Of a stretch of 64,000 bases of DNA, positions 1 through 8,477 are shown piece by piece. The stretch's first letter is position 1. Each line of letters opens with the position of its first letter. Origin of the DNA: Parasalinivibrio latis (GTDB taxonomy: Bacteria; Pseudomonadota; Gammaproteobacteria; Enterobacterales; Vibrionaceae); the NCBI RefSeq assembly GCF_036825535.1, contig NZ_CP098812.1:2294001-2358000 (forward strand). The letters are read 5' to 3'. The position numbers and the translations under genes were made by a program. The notes under the pieces are model-generated. The model did not search any database, was not told where the DNA came from, and worked only from the letters and a program-made list of their open reading frames with translations.

Positions 1-4
1 CATT

Positions 5-76
5 AAAGTGACTATCATCACAGTTAATGAAATGACTCCGTTTCATATTACACATAGAAGTGACTCATATCACCAT
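5..76. promoter_or_regulatory. Two CRP-like palindromes near the left edge
   Basis: Two copies of GTGA-N6-TCAC occur at 8-21 and 60-73, each preceded by AA, with centres 52 bp apart (about five helical turns). The geometry matches the CRP consensus TGTGA-N6-TCACA except for the outer T of the left half in both and the outer A of the second right half. The gene they would control probably lies beyond the left edge, because the only neighbour here is the 3' end of zntA. The CRP assignment is inferred. Confidence 0.4.
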
Positions 77-120
77 TGTATGAAATTCGTCCTCTACGTT
101 GCACTGAAATTTAGTACAAA

Positions 121-145
121 AAAACGCACCCAAAAGGTGCGTTTT
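121..145. terminator. Rho-independent terminator after zntA
   Basis: A perfect 10-bp stem (AAAACGCACC / GGTGCGTTTT) with a 5-nt loop is followed by a T run when read on the minus strand, directly downstream of the zntA stop codon. It could work in both directions. Confidence 0.85.
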
Positions 146-160
146 CTCGGCAAGCTTGTG

Positions 161-2569
161 TTAATCGCGATACCGCAACAGACGAAGTGCATTAAGGGTG
201 ACCAGTGCCGTTGCCCCGCTATCCGCTAACACTGCAACCCAAAGGCCGGTAATACCTAACAGGCTGGTGACAAGGAAAACACCTTTCAGGCCCAAGGCCA
301 ATGTTACGTTTTGCCGGATATTTACTGTTGTAGCTCGGGCCAATTTGATCATACCTGGCAGTTCTTCAAGACGATTATGGGTAAGTGCTGCATCTGCGGT
401 TTCCAACGCTACATCAGTCCCTCCGCCCATGGCGATCCCCATTGATGCCGTTCTCATCGCCGGTGCATCGTTGATGCCATCGCCAACCATAGCTACACGA
501 GTATTCTGGTTGAGCAACTCTACAGCAGAGACTTTGTCTGCAGGCATCAGGCCAGCCCTGAAATCCATACCCAACTCTGAAGCAATTGCAGCCGCCGCCG
601 TAGGATTGTCCCCAGTCAGCATAACGCTGTTAACCCCTATGGCACGTAACTTCCCAACAGTCCGGACGGCATCTTCCCGGAGGGTATCCTGCCAGGCTAG
701 AATCCCGGCAGCTAAACCATCTACAACAACAACTGCCACTGTTTTTCCTTGTCCTTCAAGGAATTCAATTTGCTGTTGCTGTTGCCCGGTTAAGCTGTTT
801 TCACCCATTCTCATCGCAGCAACAATGACAACTTTTTTGCCATCTGCCACACCTGACAAGCCAATCCCAGCTTGTGTCTCACGCTGTTCGGCAACAGGTA
901 CGAGAATTGCCCTTGTTTCAGCAGCCTCAAGTACTGCCTTTGCTAACGGGTGGTGAGAGCCGTGCTCTACGGATGCTGCCAGTTTCAGGAGTTCCTCTGC
1001 CGACTGCACCGGTCCCTCAGTTGACCACACCATGAAATCTGTCAGCTTCGGTTTACCTTCTGTCAGCGTACCGGTTTTATCGAACGCTATTACGTCTATA
1101 TGGCTCAGTTGCTCCAACGCAGCACCGCCTTTAATGAGTGCGCCACGACGAGCTGCAGTAGCCAGGCCTGAGGTAATGGATGCTGGTACGGAGATGACCA
1201 AAGCACACGGGCAGGCAATAAGAAGCATCGCCAGACCACGGTACAGCCATACATCCCACGGCTGGGCAAACAACAGAGGAGGCGTAATAACAACCATAAT
1301 TGCAACAACCATCATCGCGGGGGTGTACCAGCGGCTGAAGCGGTCTATAAATCGTTCAAAAGGAGCCTTTTTCTCATCGGCTTGCTCAATAAGGTGAAGG
1401 ATGCGGTCAATGGCATTCTCCCCAGACCTGGATGTAATCTTCAACTGTACAACCGAATCCACAGCCAGCGAACCGGCCATGACTTTTCCCCCCAACGGGA
1501 ATGCAACAGGAATAGACTCTCCTGTCATTGCACTTTGGTCAAAGTTGGCTTCGCCACTGGTTATTTCACCATCAGCAGGGAGTCTTTGACCTGGGGACAC
1601 TTCAATAATGTCTCCTTGCTGAAGTGCCGATACATCGACAGTCTCGCGGACTCCGTTGACAATACGTACGGCCTTTTCCGGCACTAACGCCATCAGGGCT
1701 TCTACACCTGCTCTTGCCCTTGATGCGGCATACGCTTCAAGCCGTTCTCCGATAAGGAACAGTACCATTACCATCGCGGCTTCAATGTACTCCCCCAGAT
1801 AGAGTGCGCCAAAAGCAGCAACCGTCATGAGCGTCTCAATACCAAAATAGGTACCTGAGCGAACCAAACGTATCGCTTTCAGTGCGACAGGTGCCAGTCC
1901 CAGCACCGCCGACATGGCAAAAGCCAGTTGCCCCAGCCCTTGGTCGAACTGCCTTATCACGCCCCCAAGAACCATCAGCGCAACCAGTGCCGCCAGCAGG
2001 CCATCTTTTTGCCAAAAAGAGACCTTAGAGCCCGGTGAACCAGATACAGCCGTTGAGACAAGATCAAAACCGGCCTTTTTGGCCGCGGCTAAAATTTGGG
2101 GTTCAACTTTATCTTTGGGCTTATCGATTTCGACGAACAGTTTTTCTGTTGCAAACGCAACGCGAGCGGACGACACACCTTCTACAGTGATGATTGCCTT
2201 TTCAAGTTTGGCTGCACAACTCGGGCAGTCCATACCACCCACTTTCCATTGTAAAGCAGCTGCAGCACCAGTTATTTCTTCTTCGGGTGTTACAACGCTG
2301 GAACAGCATGAACCTTGGTTGCATCCGGAGTCAGTAAGGAGATGCGAAGGTTTAGACGCCCCAGTAGAGCAACACCCGTCTCGCGCCGGGTCGTCAGCCT
2401 CTTCTGAAAGTCCGTCGTCTGAACCATCAACAGGTACCGGTGCGACAGATGTAACCGATAATTTTCGGGTGATTTTGGGTTTCACGGCAGCGTTGACTGC
2501 GCGGTGAGAGGGATTTTGGCAATGCTCAGAACCACAGTGGTGGCAGGCATGATGAAGGTGTTGGTGCAT
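161..2569 (-). CDS. zntA: Zn(II)/Cd(II)/Pb(II)-exporting P-type ATPase ZntA
   Basis: Inner-membrane P1B-type ATPase that pumps divalent soft-metal ions out of the cytoplasm. The 802-residue protein has a Cys/His-rich N-terminal tail of about 95 residues (HQHLHHACHHCG, then CNQGSCCSS). One heavy-metal-associated domain follows with the GMDCPSCAAK metal site near residue 115. It also has the transmembrane CPC motif (IACPCALV), the phosphorylation site DKTGTLTEGKP, and the TGDNP and GDGINDAP motifs of the ATP and hinge regions. CPC with this HMA form is typical of Zn/Cd/Pb exporters. The ATG has an AAAGGAG ribosome site 7 nt upstream. A MerR-type promoter lies directly upstream, so zinc induction through ZntR is expected; no zntR gene is in the window. 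The gene is monocistronic. Confidence 0.95.
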   Translation of the reverse strand: MHQHLHHACHHCGSEHCQNPSHRAVNAAVKPKITRKLSVTSVAPVPVDGSDDGLSEEADDPARDGCCSTGASKPSHLLTDSGCNQGSCCSSVVTPEEEITGAAAALQWKVGGMDCPSCAAKLEKAIITVEGVSSARVAFATEKLFVEIDKPKDKVEPQILAAAKKAGFDLVSTAVSGSPGSKVSFWQKDGLLAALVALMVLGGVIRQFDQGLGQLAFAMSAVLGLAPVALKAIRLVRSGTYFGIETLMTVAAFGALYLGEYIEAAMVMVLFLIGERLEAYAASRARAGVEALMALVPEKAVRIVNGVRETVDVSALQQGDIIEVSPGQRLPADGEITSGEANFDQSAMTGESIPVAFPLGGKVMAGSLAVDSVVQLKITSRSGENAIDRILHLIEQADEKKAPFERFIDRFSRWYTPAMMVVAIMVVITPPLLFAQPWDVWLYRGLAMLLIACPCALVISVPASITSGLATAARRGALIKGGAALEQLSHIDVIAFDKTGTLTEGKPKLTDFMVWSTEGPVQSAEELLKLAASVEHGSHHPLAKAVLEAAETRAILVPVAEQRETQAGIGLSGVADGKKVVIVAAMRMGENSLTGQQQQQIEFLEGQGKTVAVVVVDGLAAGILAWQDTLREDAVRTVGKLRAIGVNSVMLTGDNPTAAAAIASELGMDFRAGLMPADKVSAVELLNQNTRVAMVGDGINDAPAMRTASMGIAMGGGTDVALETADAALTHNRLEELPGMIKLARATTVNIRQNVTLALGLKGVFLVTSLLGITGLWVAVLADSGATALVTLNALRLLRYRD

Positions 2570-2598
2570 AAGCTGACTCCTTTGGTTTATTTACGTAA

Positions 2599-2630
2599 AG
2601 TATAAACCTTGGAGTCAGCTCCAGAGTCAA
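2599..2630 (-). promoter_or_regulatory. ZntR/MerR-type promoter of zntA
   Basis: Read on the minus strand, a TTGACT -35 box (2630-2625) and a TATACT -10 box (2604-2599) are separated by 20 bp instead of 17. The spacer holds an imperfect dyad, CTCTGGAG-ctga-CTCCAAGG. The overlong spacer with a central dyad is the hallmark of promoters activated by MerR-family regulators, and the dyad bases resemble known ZntR operators. Only the zntA start lies downstream. Confidence 0.88.
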
Positions 2631-2654
2631 GCTGACCTGTGAGAAAAATGAAAT

Positions 2655-3134
2655 TTAGCGGGCACTTAACCTTGCAAGAACAATGTCCTGTGCCAGTTCA
2701 TCTCCCCACTGTGCATAGTCAAGACCCTGATCAAAGATAAATTCGGTCACCAATTGACGGACCGTTTCCCTCAACTCAACGGCTTGCCATGGCTTTTCAA
2801 AATAGTTCTCTATTCTGGCACGGTTGATAGCGAAGATAGTGTCCTGATGAGTTGCCTGCCCGGTTAACAGGACTTTCTTGGTATTCTTAAAACGCGAGTC
2901 CACAGAAAGCTCCGTCAGGAACTCAACGCCACTTTTTCCCGGCATTACATGGTCTGAAACCACAACAGCAATGAACTCACCGTCTGCATCCAGTTCATCC
3001 ATCAGATCCAGCGCTTCATCAGCCGACTCACAATCTTCGACATTTAGCCACTGCGTTAAAGGTGCCAGATCCTTGAGAACCGCACTCAACACTTCGCGCT
3101 GATCATCAACGCAGATTACGTTAAGCTTTTCCAT
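2655..3134 (-). CDS. Single-domain response regulator (REC), cassette 1
   Basis: A 159-residue receiver protein with no DNA-binding or enzymatic output. Acidic pocket residues are in ICVDD (D10, D11), the phospho-acceptor is D61 (VVSDHVMPG), the switch threonine is in VLLTGQ, and the conserved lysine is K114 (FEKPW). About 35 residues follow the receiver and may form a helix. The gene overlaps the 3' end of the kinase gene by 14 nt, so it is translationally coupled and presumably receives or returns phosphate from that kinase. It closely resembles the receiver at 10421-10921, with identical D61/K114 spacing. It may act through protein contacts or as a phosphate sink; the output is unknown. 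Confidence 0.85.
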   Translation of the reverse strand: MEKLNVICVDDQREVLSAVLKDLAPLTQWLNVEDCESADEALDLMDELDADGEFIAVVVSDHVMPGKSGVEFLTELSVDSRFKNTKKVLLTGQATHQDTIFAINRARIENYFEKPWQAVELRETVRQLVTEFIFDQGLDYAQWGDELAQDIVLARLSAR

Positions 3135-4482
3135 ACTCTTCCTCTATGGGTAACCTGATCCTGAATGTTGTTTTCTGCTCGTCACTCTTAACTGCGATTG
3201 ACCCGTTATATTGTTGAACCAACCTCTGAACAATCGACAGCCCCAACCCCAACCCAAATGAAAGACCACCTTTTTTAGTGGTGAAGTTCGGCTGGAATAT
3301 CTGCCGCCGTGTCGCTTCATCTATCTGCGGCCCGTTGTTAGTGATAGTGACCACCAGCCTGCCCCTCGCTTCCTTGGTCACCACTTCAATATGCGGGCTT
3401 TCTACATCTGACATCGCCTCAGCTGCGTTTTTAATGATATTGACCCAGACCTGTACCAACTCACTGCTGCTGGCGCGAATTGTGGGCAAATTTGAAGCAG
3501 GACGGATCACTACACTGATATGACGCAGTTCCCGCTGCAGCAGCGACAGGGATTTATTTATGGTGTCATTAACCGATACATCTTCCGAGCGCTCATGATC
3601 TGCACCAGCCAATTGCTTTACCGACCGCACAATAGCAACAGCATGGCGCGCTGCAAGCCGAAGGTCATGCAAATCACGACCGAGATCCCAGCAGTGAATC
3701 GCATCATCCAGGTTATCCAGCCAGTATTCTGGTACCTCACCTTCTGGGACTGCCCTTGCAAGCTGGCGCGCCTGCTCTTTGCTGAGGTGGTGTTTCTTTT
3801 CCAGATCCCGGCTGCGCTGACGCACTGCCAGTGAAGAAATTGATTGCCCTGACATCAGGCCTTGATCAAAAAACACCGTTGCTGATTCGTCTTGTTTCGT
3901 CAGCAGTTCAGCAAATGCATCCTTGAGTGTTTCAGTTTTGCTGCTCAATACCCCTACTGCATTGTTAAGCTCATGGGCAATACCGGCAGCAAGCTGGCCA
4001 AGGGTTGTCATTTCTTCTGCCAGGTAGAGCTTTTTGAGTGCCCGCTCCCTCGTCTGCGCAGCCGAAGAAGTCCGCTGCTGCCGCTTTGCCAGTTCATCAA
4101 TAATGATTGGCATAAATTGCGCGGCTATTGAGCCATACACCAACTCGTCTTCTGCGCGGGTATTAATATCAATCCACGCAAGTTCACAATCTGTTTCTGC
4201 CACTACCGTGGTCGACGCAGTCAGCGTCCGGGCAAAGAAGCTGTGTACACCAAAGAAATTGCCGGGTTCGAGTTGAAAAACCTCGCTGGCCTCTTCCTCA
4301 TCTTCCTGCTCATGGTAACCGGCAATCAGGCCTGATCTCAGGTAGTAAAGGCGGTCGTTAAAACCATCCTGCCTGAGAATTTCCGTCCCTTTGGGGACGG
4401 AAACCTGACGGTCCGGGTCATTGAAATAAACGCTGACAACCCGGGTAAGAGCAACATCTCGTTGGGGGACGGGCACACTCAT
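3121..4482 (-). CDS. Sensor histidine kinase with N-terminal cyclic-nucleotide-binding-like domain
   Basis: A 453-residue soluble kinase with no membrane segments. Residues about 15-130 form a cNMP-binding-type beta barrel (GTEILRQDG, then LEPGNFFGVH). A coiled region leads to the dimerisation/phosphoacceptor helix with H170 (GIAHELNNAVG). The C-terminal HATPase_c domain has an N box (IIKNAAEAM) and a glycine-rich lid (GLGLGLSIV). The start codon overlaps the transporter stop codon (TAATG), placing it in one operon: transporter, kinase, receiver. The operon suggests that the kinase monitors substrate, flux or a cyclic nucleotide and relates this to the transporter. Ligand binding is not shown; the barrel could be a degenerate sensor. 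It is a paralogue of the kinase at 8478-10424 but lacks that protein's N-terminal receiver. Confidence 0.85.
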   Translation of the reverse strand: MSVPVPQRDVALTRVVSVYFNDPDRQVSVPKGTEILRQDGFNDRLYYLRSGLIAGYHEQEDEEEASEVFQLEPGNFFGVHSFFARTLTASTTVVAETDCELAWIDINTRAEDELVYGSIAAQFMPIIIDELAKRQQRTSSAAQTRERALKKLYLAEEMTTLGQLAAGIAHELNNAVGVLSSKTETLKDAFAELLTKQDESATVFFDQGLMSGQSISSLAVRQRSRDLEKKHHLSKEQARQLARAVPEGEVPEYWLDNLDDAIHCWDLGRDLHDLRLAARHAVAIVRSVKQLAGADHERSEDVSVNDTINKSLSLLQRELRHISVVIRPASNLPTIRASSSELVQVWVNIIKNAAEAMSDVESPHIEVVTKEARGRLVVTITNNGPQIDEATRRQIFQPNFTTKKGGLSFGLGLGLSIVQRLVQQYNGSIAVKSDEQKTTFRIRLPIEEEYGKA

Positions 4483-5900
4483 TACAAAAAGTCCGTTACG
4501 TGCAACAACGCCGTCAAGACGAAACTTAGCAAGACCCCAACCACACCGAGGATCACACCAACCTTCGCCATCTGGTTACTGGAAACATGACCGGATGCGT
4601 GCGCCAGGGCATTTGGCGGGGTACTGATTGGCAGGGACATGCCCAATGAAGCCGCGAAGGTCACAACCAGAATCAGTGTCACTTCTCCACCAAGCGGTAC
4701 CAACGACACCATGGATGTTCCCAACGCTGCCATGATAGGCATCAGCAGGTTCGCGGTGGCGGTATGTGACATAAAGTTGGCCATCAGCAGGCACAACATT
4801 GCTGCGCCTACCAACACAACGTACGGTGAGTATTCTTCAAATGGGATGCTATGGACGACAAGGCCGGCCAAACCGGTTTTATCCAATGCAAGACCCAGGG
4901 CAAAACCGCCGGATACCAGCCAGAGAACATCCCAGGAAATCTTCTTGAGATCCTCTTTGTTGATGATGCCGGTCATAGAGAACACCGCGACAGGTATCAG
5001 GGCAACGGTATAAGAGTTCATGCCATGGGCAGAGCCCATTAGCCACAACAGAATGGTGACCGCAAAGGTCACATATACGGTAATCGCTTTGGGTGTTTTC
5101 AGGAAACGGCCCCGAATATCCAGCTTGACCTGATCTTCTTTCGCCGGGAACAGGAAACAGAGTAAGAACCAAGCAAGCGCAAGCATCAGCACCACAAACG
5201 GAACACCAAACGCCATCCACTCACCAAAGGAAATAAAGTTCTCCCCTGTCAGGTAACGCAATGCAATGGCATTTGGCGGTGTACCGATTGGGGTACCAAT
5301 CCCGCCGATATTTGCTGCAACCGGGATACAGAGGGCGAGCGCCGCCTTACCTGGGTCATCTGGTTTAAACACAGCAAGAATTGGGGTAAGAATAGCCAGC
5401 ATCATCGCCGTGGTTGCCGTGTTTGACATAAACATGGAGAAAATGGCCGTAATCAGCATTAACCCCAACATAACCATCTTGGGATCATTACCGAAAGGTT
5501 TTAAAAGCACTCGGGCCAAGTTCACATCGAGACGGTATTTTGTCGCAGCCATCGCCAGGAAAAAACCACCTAAAAACAGCATGATAATTGGACTCGCCAT
5601 GGTTGCCATGATGTCTTTGTAGTTCAGAAGATCACCAAACTGCGGCTGACCTGCCTCACCACGGAAGAAAATCAAACCCTTGTCGGACAGGAATAGCAGC
5701 TCAAGCACGATGACCACAACAGAGGTTGCATAGATGGGAATAGGCTCAAGCACCCAGCACAATGCAGCAAGAATAAACACAGCAATCACCCGCTGCTGCA
5801 TCACAGTCAGTGTTTCAAAAGGAAATGCCGATGCAGGAAGCATCAAAATCAACAGAGGAATAACAATAGGTAAGATATACCTCAACAACTGGCCTTTCAT
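4482..5900 (-). CDS. DASS-family (SLC13) sodium-coupled anion/dicarboxylate transporter
   Basis: A 472-residue polytopic inner-membrane protein with about 11 hydrophobic segments. It has two internally repeated motifs typical of the divalent anion:sodium symporter family: SNTATTAMML with downstream GTPIGTPPNAIA in the first half, and NFMSHTATANLL with PISTPPNALA in the second. These SNT-like and TPPNA loops form the sodium and carboxylate sites in characterised members. Likely substrates are C4-dicarboxylates, citrate or sulfate; the sequence does not decide. It is the first gene of an operon with a cNMP-domain kinase and a receiver protein (1-nt overlap with the kinase). A long upstream region at 5901-6200 should hold the promoter. 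Confidence 0.88.
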   Translation of the reverse strand: MKGQLLRYILPIVIPLLILMLPASAFPFETLTVMQQRVIAVFILAALCWVLEPIPIYATSVVVIVLELLFLSDKGLIFFRGEAGQPQFGDLLNYKDIMATMASPIIMLFLGGFFLAMAATKYRLDVNLARVLLKPFGNDPKMVMLGLMLITAIFSMFMSNTATTAMMLAILTPILAVFKPDDPGKAALALCIPVAANIGGIGTPIGTPPNAIALRYLTGENFISFGEWMAFGVPFVVLMLALAWFLLCFLFPAKEDQVKLDIRGRFLKTPKAITVYVTFAVTILLWLMGSAHGMNSYTVALIPVAVFSMTGIINKEDLKKISWDVLWLVSGGFALGLALDKTGLAGLVVHSIPFEEYSPYVVLVGAAMLCLLMANFMSHTATANLLMPIMAALGTSMVSLVPLGGEVTLILVVTFAASLGMSLPISTPPNALAHASGHVSSNQMAKVGVILGVVGVLLSFVLTALLHVTDFL

Positions 5901-6202
5901 CCTACTAGTCCCTTAATCAGAAAAATGAATAACTTTTCCTAACCCCTCTATGGTGGGTTCAAATATCTTCCACACGCACGACGGCTCCCTTTTGCTCAGG
6001 TTGCGTTCGTTCGGAAAGGGATCAGGGAAAGTTATTGGCTGGTCAAAAAGCCATGTATTTCAGCCGATTGTGGGTTGTTGGAGGATTACGAAACCCGAAG
6101 CAGATCAATAAATGTCACGACAGAACAGAGGTAATAAAGGAAATGTGATCATCCGTCACACTTTTTTGAGAATTGGGTAAAACCAAACCACAAAAACGAA
6201 CA
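5901..6202. other. Intergenic region with promoter of the transporter operon
   Basis: About 300 bp without a gene, upstream of the DASS transporter operon. A dyad TGTGA-N7-TCACA lies at 6144-6160; its spacer is one base longer than the CRP optimum, so a CRP role is doubtful. No RNA gene was recognised. Confidence 0.35.
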
Positions 6203-6229
6203 AAAAAGCAGCGCGAGGCGCTGCTTTTT
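6203..6229. terminator. Rho-independent terminator after the CBS-domain gene
   Basis: Perfect stem AAAAAGCAGCGC / GCGCTGCTTTTT with a GAG loop. On the minus strand it follows the stop of the CBS-domain gene and ends in a T run. Confidence 0.85.
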
Positions 6230-6253
6230 CCATTTTTGGGCATTTGGTTTTAT

Positions 6254-6670
6254 TTATACCGGATGGGCGAAACATTCACCGATTTGTGCACTAATTGCGC
6301 GCAGCAGGTTTCTGCGTGAAATGATCCCTACCAACCGCCCGTTTTCACAAACTGGGTAAAGTTTCGGTTTGTTCGGTGCCATCTTTTCTGCCATAGAAAT
6401 GATGGAATCCTCTGGAGACACGGACAATACGTCACGATACATGATATCTCCAACCGTGTGGGTGTCCTGACAGTTATAACCAACTTTCAGCAGGATATGC
6501 AGCATATCCTGTTCGGATATGAACCCGACAAGTTTGCGGTTTTCATCGATGACAGGGCCACCGGTATGATCACTTTTAATCAACTTGTCCAGTGCTTCAG
6601 AAAGCGACATGTTAGGAGAAAAAGTGACCGGTCTTTTGTTCATATGGTCACGTACTTTTAAAGATTCCAT
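6254..6670 (-). CDS. Tandem CBS-domain protein
   Basis: A 138-residue cytoplasmic protein made of two CBS repeats: VRDHMNKRPVTF...LVGFISEQDML (about 5-60) and VGDIMYRDVLSV...LVGIISRRNLL (about 72-128). Paired CBS domains form a Bateman module that usually binds adenine nucleotides (AMP, ATP, SAM). No catalytic domain is attached, so it may regulate a partner in trans. A G-rich run just upstream of the ATG may serve as ribosome site. It stands alone between the two kinase cassettes with its own terminator. Its partner and ligand are unknown. Confidence 0.85.
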   Translation of the reverse strand: MESLKVRDHMNKRPVTFSPNMSLSEALDKLIKSDHTGGPVIDENRKLVGFISEQDMLHILLKVGYNCQDTHTVGDIMYRDVLSVSPEDSIISMAEKMAPNKPKLYPVCENGRLVGIISRRNLLRAISAQIGECFAHPV

Positions 6671-6811
6671 TCGCGCCCCCCGGCTATTTCAGAATACTGC
6701 TTTCACTATTAGTGTCGCTCATCCTGAGTAAATTACTAAATCGGAAACACAGATTTTACCGATATATGACACCTATCAATAAAACTGAAACAATTCTTTA
6801 CCACATTCCCT

Positions 6812-8119
6812 CTATGCAAACAAAGCGAGGAACAATGTAGTAAGAGGAAGTCTTTCACCATTCTCAAGCACCAAATCCGCTCCGTCTACCTTAGCTTGTA
6901 TAACAGCGTTCTGGTCTCTTTCCTGCACCAGCCCCATACTTTGTAGCTGCTCGTAGCCAGTCGGCGTAAAGAACGCTACTGCGGTGGCCTGGGGCATTTC
7001 GATATTAATAGCACCGGTTAAACCATTAAATAAGGCAAAAATGTTTTCACTGACATTTTCCGTCCCCTCAGCAACATTAAATGAAATGTCAGCTTTCGCA
7101 GCGCCCTCTTCCAATACACCGCTTTGGTTAAACACAATGTCCATACCCGACTCAACCAAGCGATTTAGCGCATTCTGTACTTTCAACACTTCGGATTCAG
7201 ACGGTGCTTCGTCAAGCGTTTCGCTCATGGCGGCAAGTTCAGACAACGCGGCAGCATTAAGGTTTTTGAATTGCAGCAACGCTTTGTAGTTTTTCAGGAT
7301 ATCCCCAGCACCATCAACAGACACTTTGTTGAGAGTAAAGGTTGTATCGCTGTTTAAAAATTCGGGGCTATTCTCGCTTTCGCTTTGCTCAGCAAGGGAT
7401 ACAAGCCGGTTACTTGCAACCAATGCCGGGCGGTCCAAGGTAACGGATTCACCTTCAGATGAGGTAATTTTAATCGCACCGGCTTTACCGGACTGTTCGC
7501 CAATCCAAAAGTTTCCTTCCATCTTGCCATTTGCCTTGCCAGAAAGGCGTTCAACTTTCAGCGTGCCTCCTGCTGGTTCAGTCACCGCAATGGAAGGCAT
7601 CCGGTAAGTCAAGGCAGCCACACCGTCACGGTTGACCACACCTTCCACTACCAGTGAAGAGGTCACAATATCCGCGTTTTCGAGTTCGGCGCTGATCGCT
7701 GCCATATTCATCGTGAAACTGGTTCTGCCAGATACGGTGGTTTCACTGTTGATGGAAGCGGGTGTATCCGAAGGTTTCCAGATGGCTTTTTTAGTTTTCT
7801 CACCGACCGGTTTAATGGTGGTACTCGTGCTGATGCTGAACAATCCATGGCTGATACGGCTGTCCATCACATACTCAACAGGAATATTCATTTGTTTCAG
7901 CAACTCGCCGGGCTCACCAGTGATAAGGAGACGGTTCTCTGCTTGGGAAGAAAGATAACCACGCTGATACGTGCTTTCCTCAATTTTCACATAAGGGCTG
8001 GTTTTCAGCTCTGCCAAAGCGTTATCAAAGGCATTCTGGCCAAATTGCCCACTGGCCATCGGCCAGAAAACTGCCATAGACACTGCTCCGGCAATCGCCG
8101 CTTTCTTTCCAAATAACAT
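6812..8119 (-). CDS. YdgA-like DUF945 family protein
   Basis: A 435-residue protein with an N-terminal hydrophobic segment (AIAGAVSMAVFWPMASG) that could be a signal anchor or signal peptide, followed by a largely beta/alpha soluble region. Length, the early GQFGQNAFDNAL-like segment and the late hydrophobic C-terminus (LTTLFLALFA) fit the YdgA/DUF945 family, periplasmic proteins of poorly known function in gammaproteobacteria. The start at 8119 is preferred because GGAG lies about 5 nt before this ATG; a GTG two codons upstream is the alternative. No operon partner. Confidence 0.75.
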   Translation of the reverse strand: MLFGKKAAIAGAVSMAVFWPMASGQFGQNAFDNALAELKTSPYVKIEESTYQRGYLSSQAENRLLITGEPGELLKQMNIPVEYVMDSRISHGLFSISTSTTIKPVGEKTKKAIWKPSDTPASINSETTVSGRTSFTMNMAAISAELENADIVTSSLVVEGVVNRDGVAALTYRMPSIAVTEPAGGTLKVERLSGKANGKMEGNFWIGEQSGKAGAIKITSSEGESVTLDRPALVASNRLVSLAEQSESENSPEFLNSDTTFTLNKVSVDGAGDILKNYKALLQFKNLNAAALSELAAMSETLDEAPSESEVLKVQNALNRLVESGMDIVFNQSGVLEEGAAKADISFNVAEGTENVSENIFALFNGLTGAINIEMPQATAVAFFTPTGYEQLQSMGLVQERDQNAVIQAKVDGADLVLENGERLPLTTLFLALFA

Positions 8120-8125
8120 GGACAC

Positions 8126-8477
8126 TCCGTCTGATTAACCTTTCTGCGGCTACTATATCAAACTCATCTGAAAGAGAGAGACTTATCTCTCAATAACTTG
8201 GGGCAATCCCCCTGTTCTCTTTGCCAATATCAGCTTTGCTGCCAGTGTCTCAAACCCTTACCGAAGAAAGGGTTAAGCTTTTAAAGCGTAGTGATCTTTC
8301 CAAGTTCGTTCTATCGGGCACCATATGGAGTGCCTACAACATGAAGGAACTGGTGTGGCGTGCTCCTACATAAGATTCCAGCAATGCAGTGAGAAGTAAA
8401 ATTGGCCCCACACTTTCGGGTTGAACCTGGAATTGAGAGAAAAACACGCCCTAAATAAACGGCATTCAGGAAACTGT
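8126..8477. other. Divergent intergenic region
   Basis: About 350 bp between the divergent DUF945 gene and the REC-kinase gene, presumably holding both promoters. A small inverted repeat (AACCCTT/AAGGGTT, about 8250-8275) is present. No RNA gene or small coding sequence could be supported. Confidence 0.4.

Noticed and set aside
198..956. A 252-codon plus-strand frame opposite zntA
   Set aside because: It is antisense to the conserved ATPase core, which fully explains the codon pattern.
6144..6160. TGTGA-N7-TCACA dyad upstream of the DASS operon as a CRP site
   Set aside because: The spacer is 7 rather than 6, which breaks the CRP geometry; kept only as an unassigned dyad.
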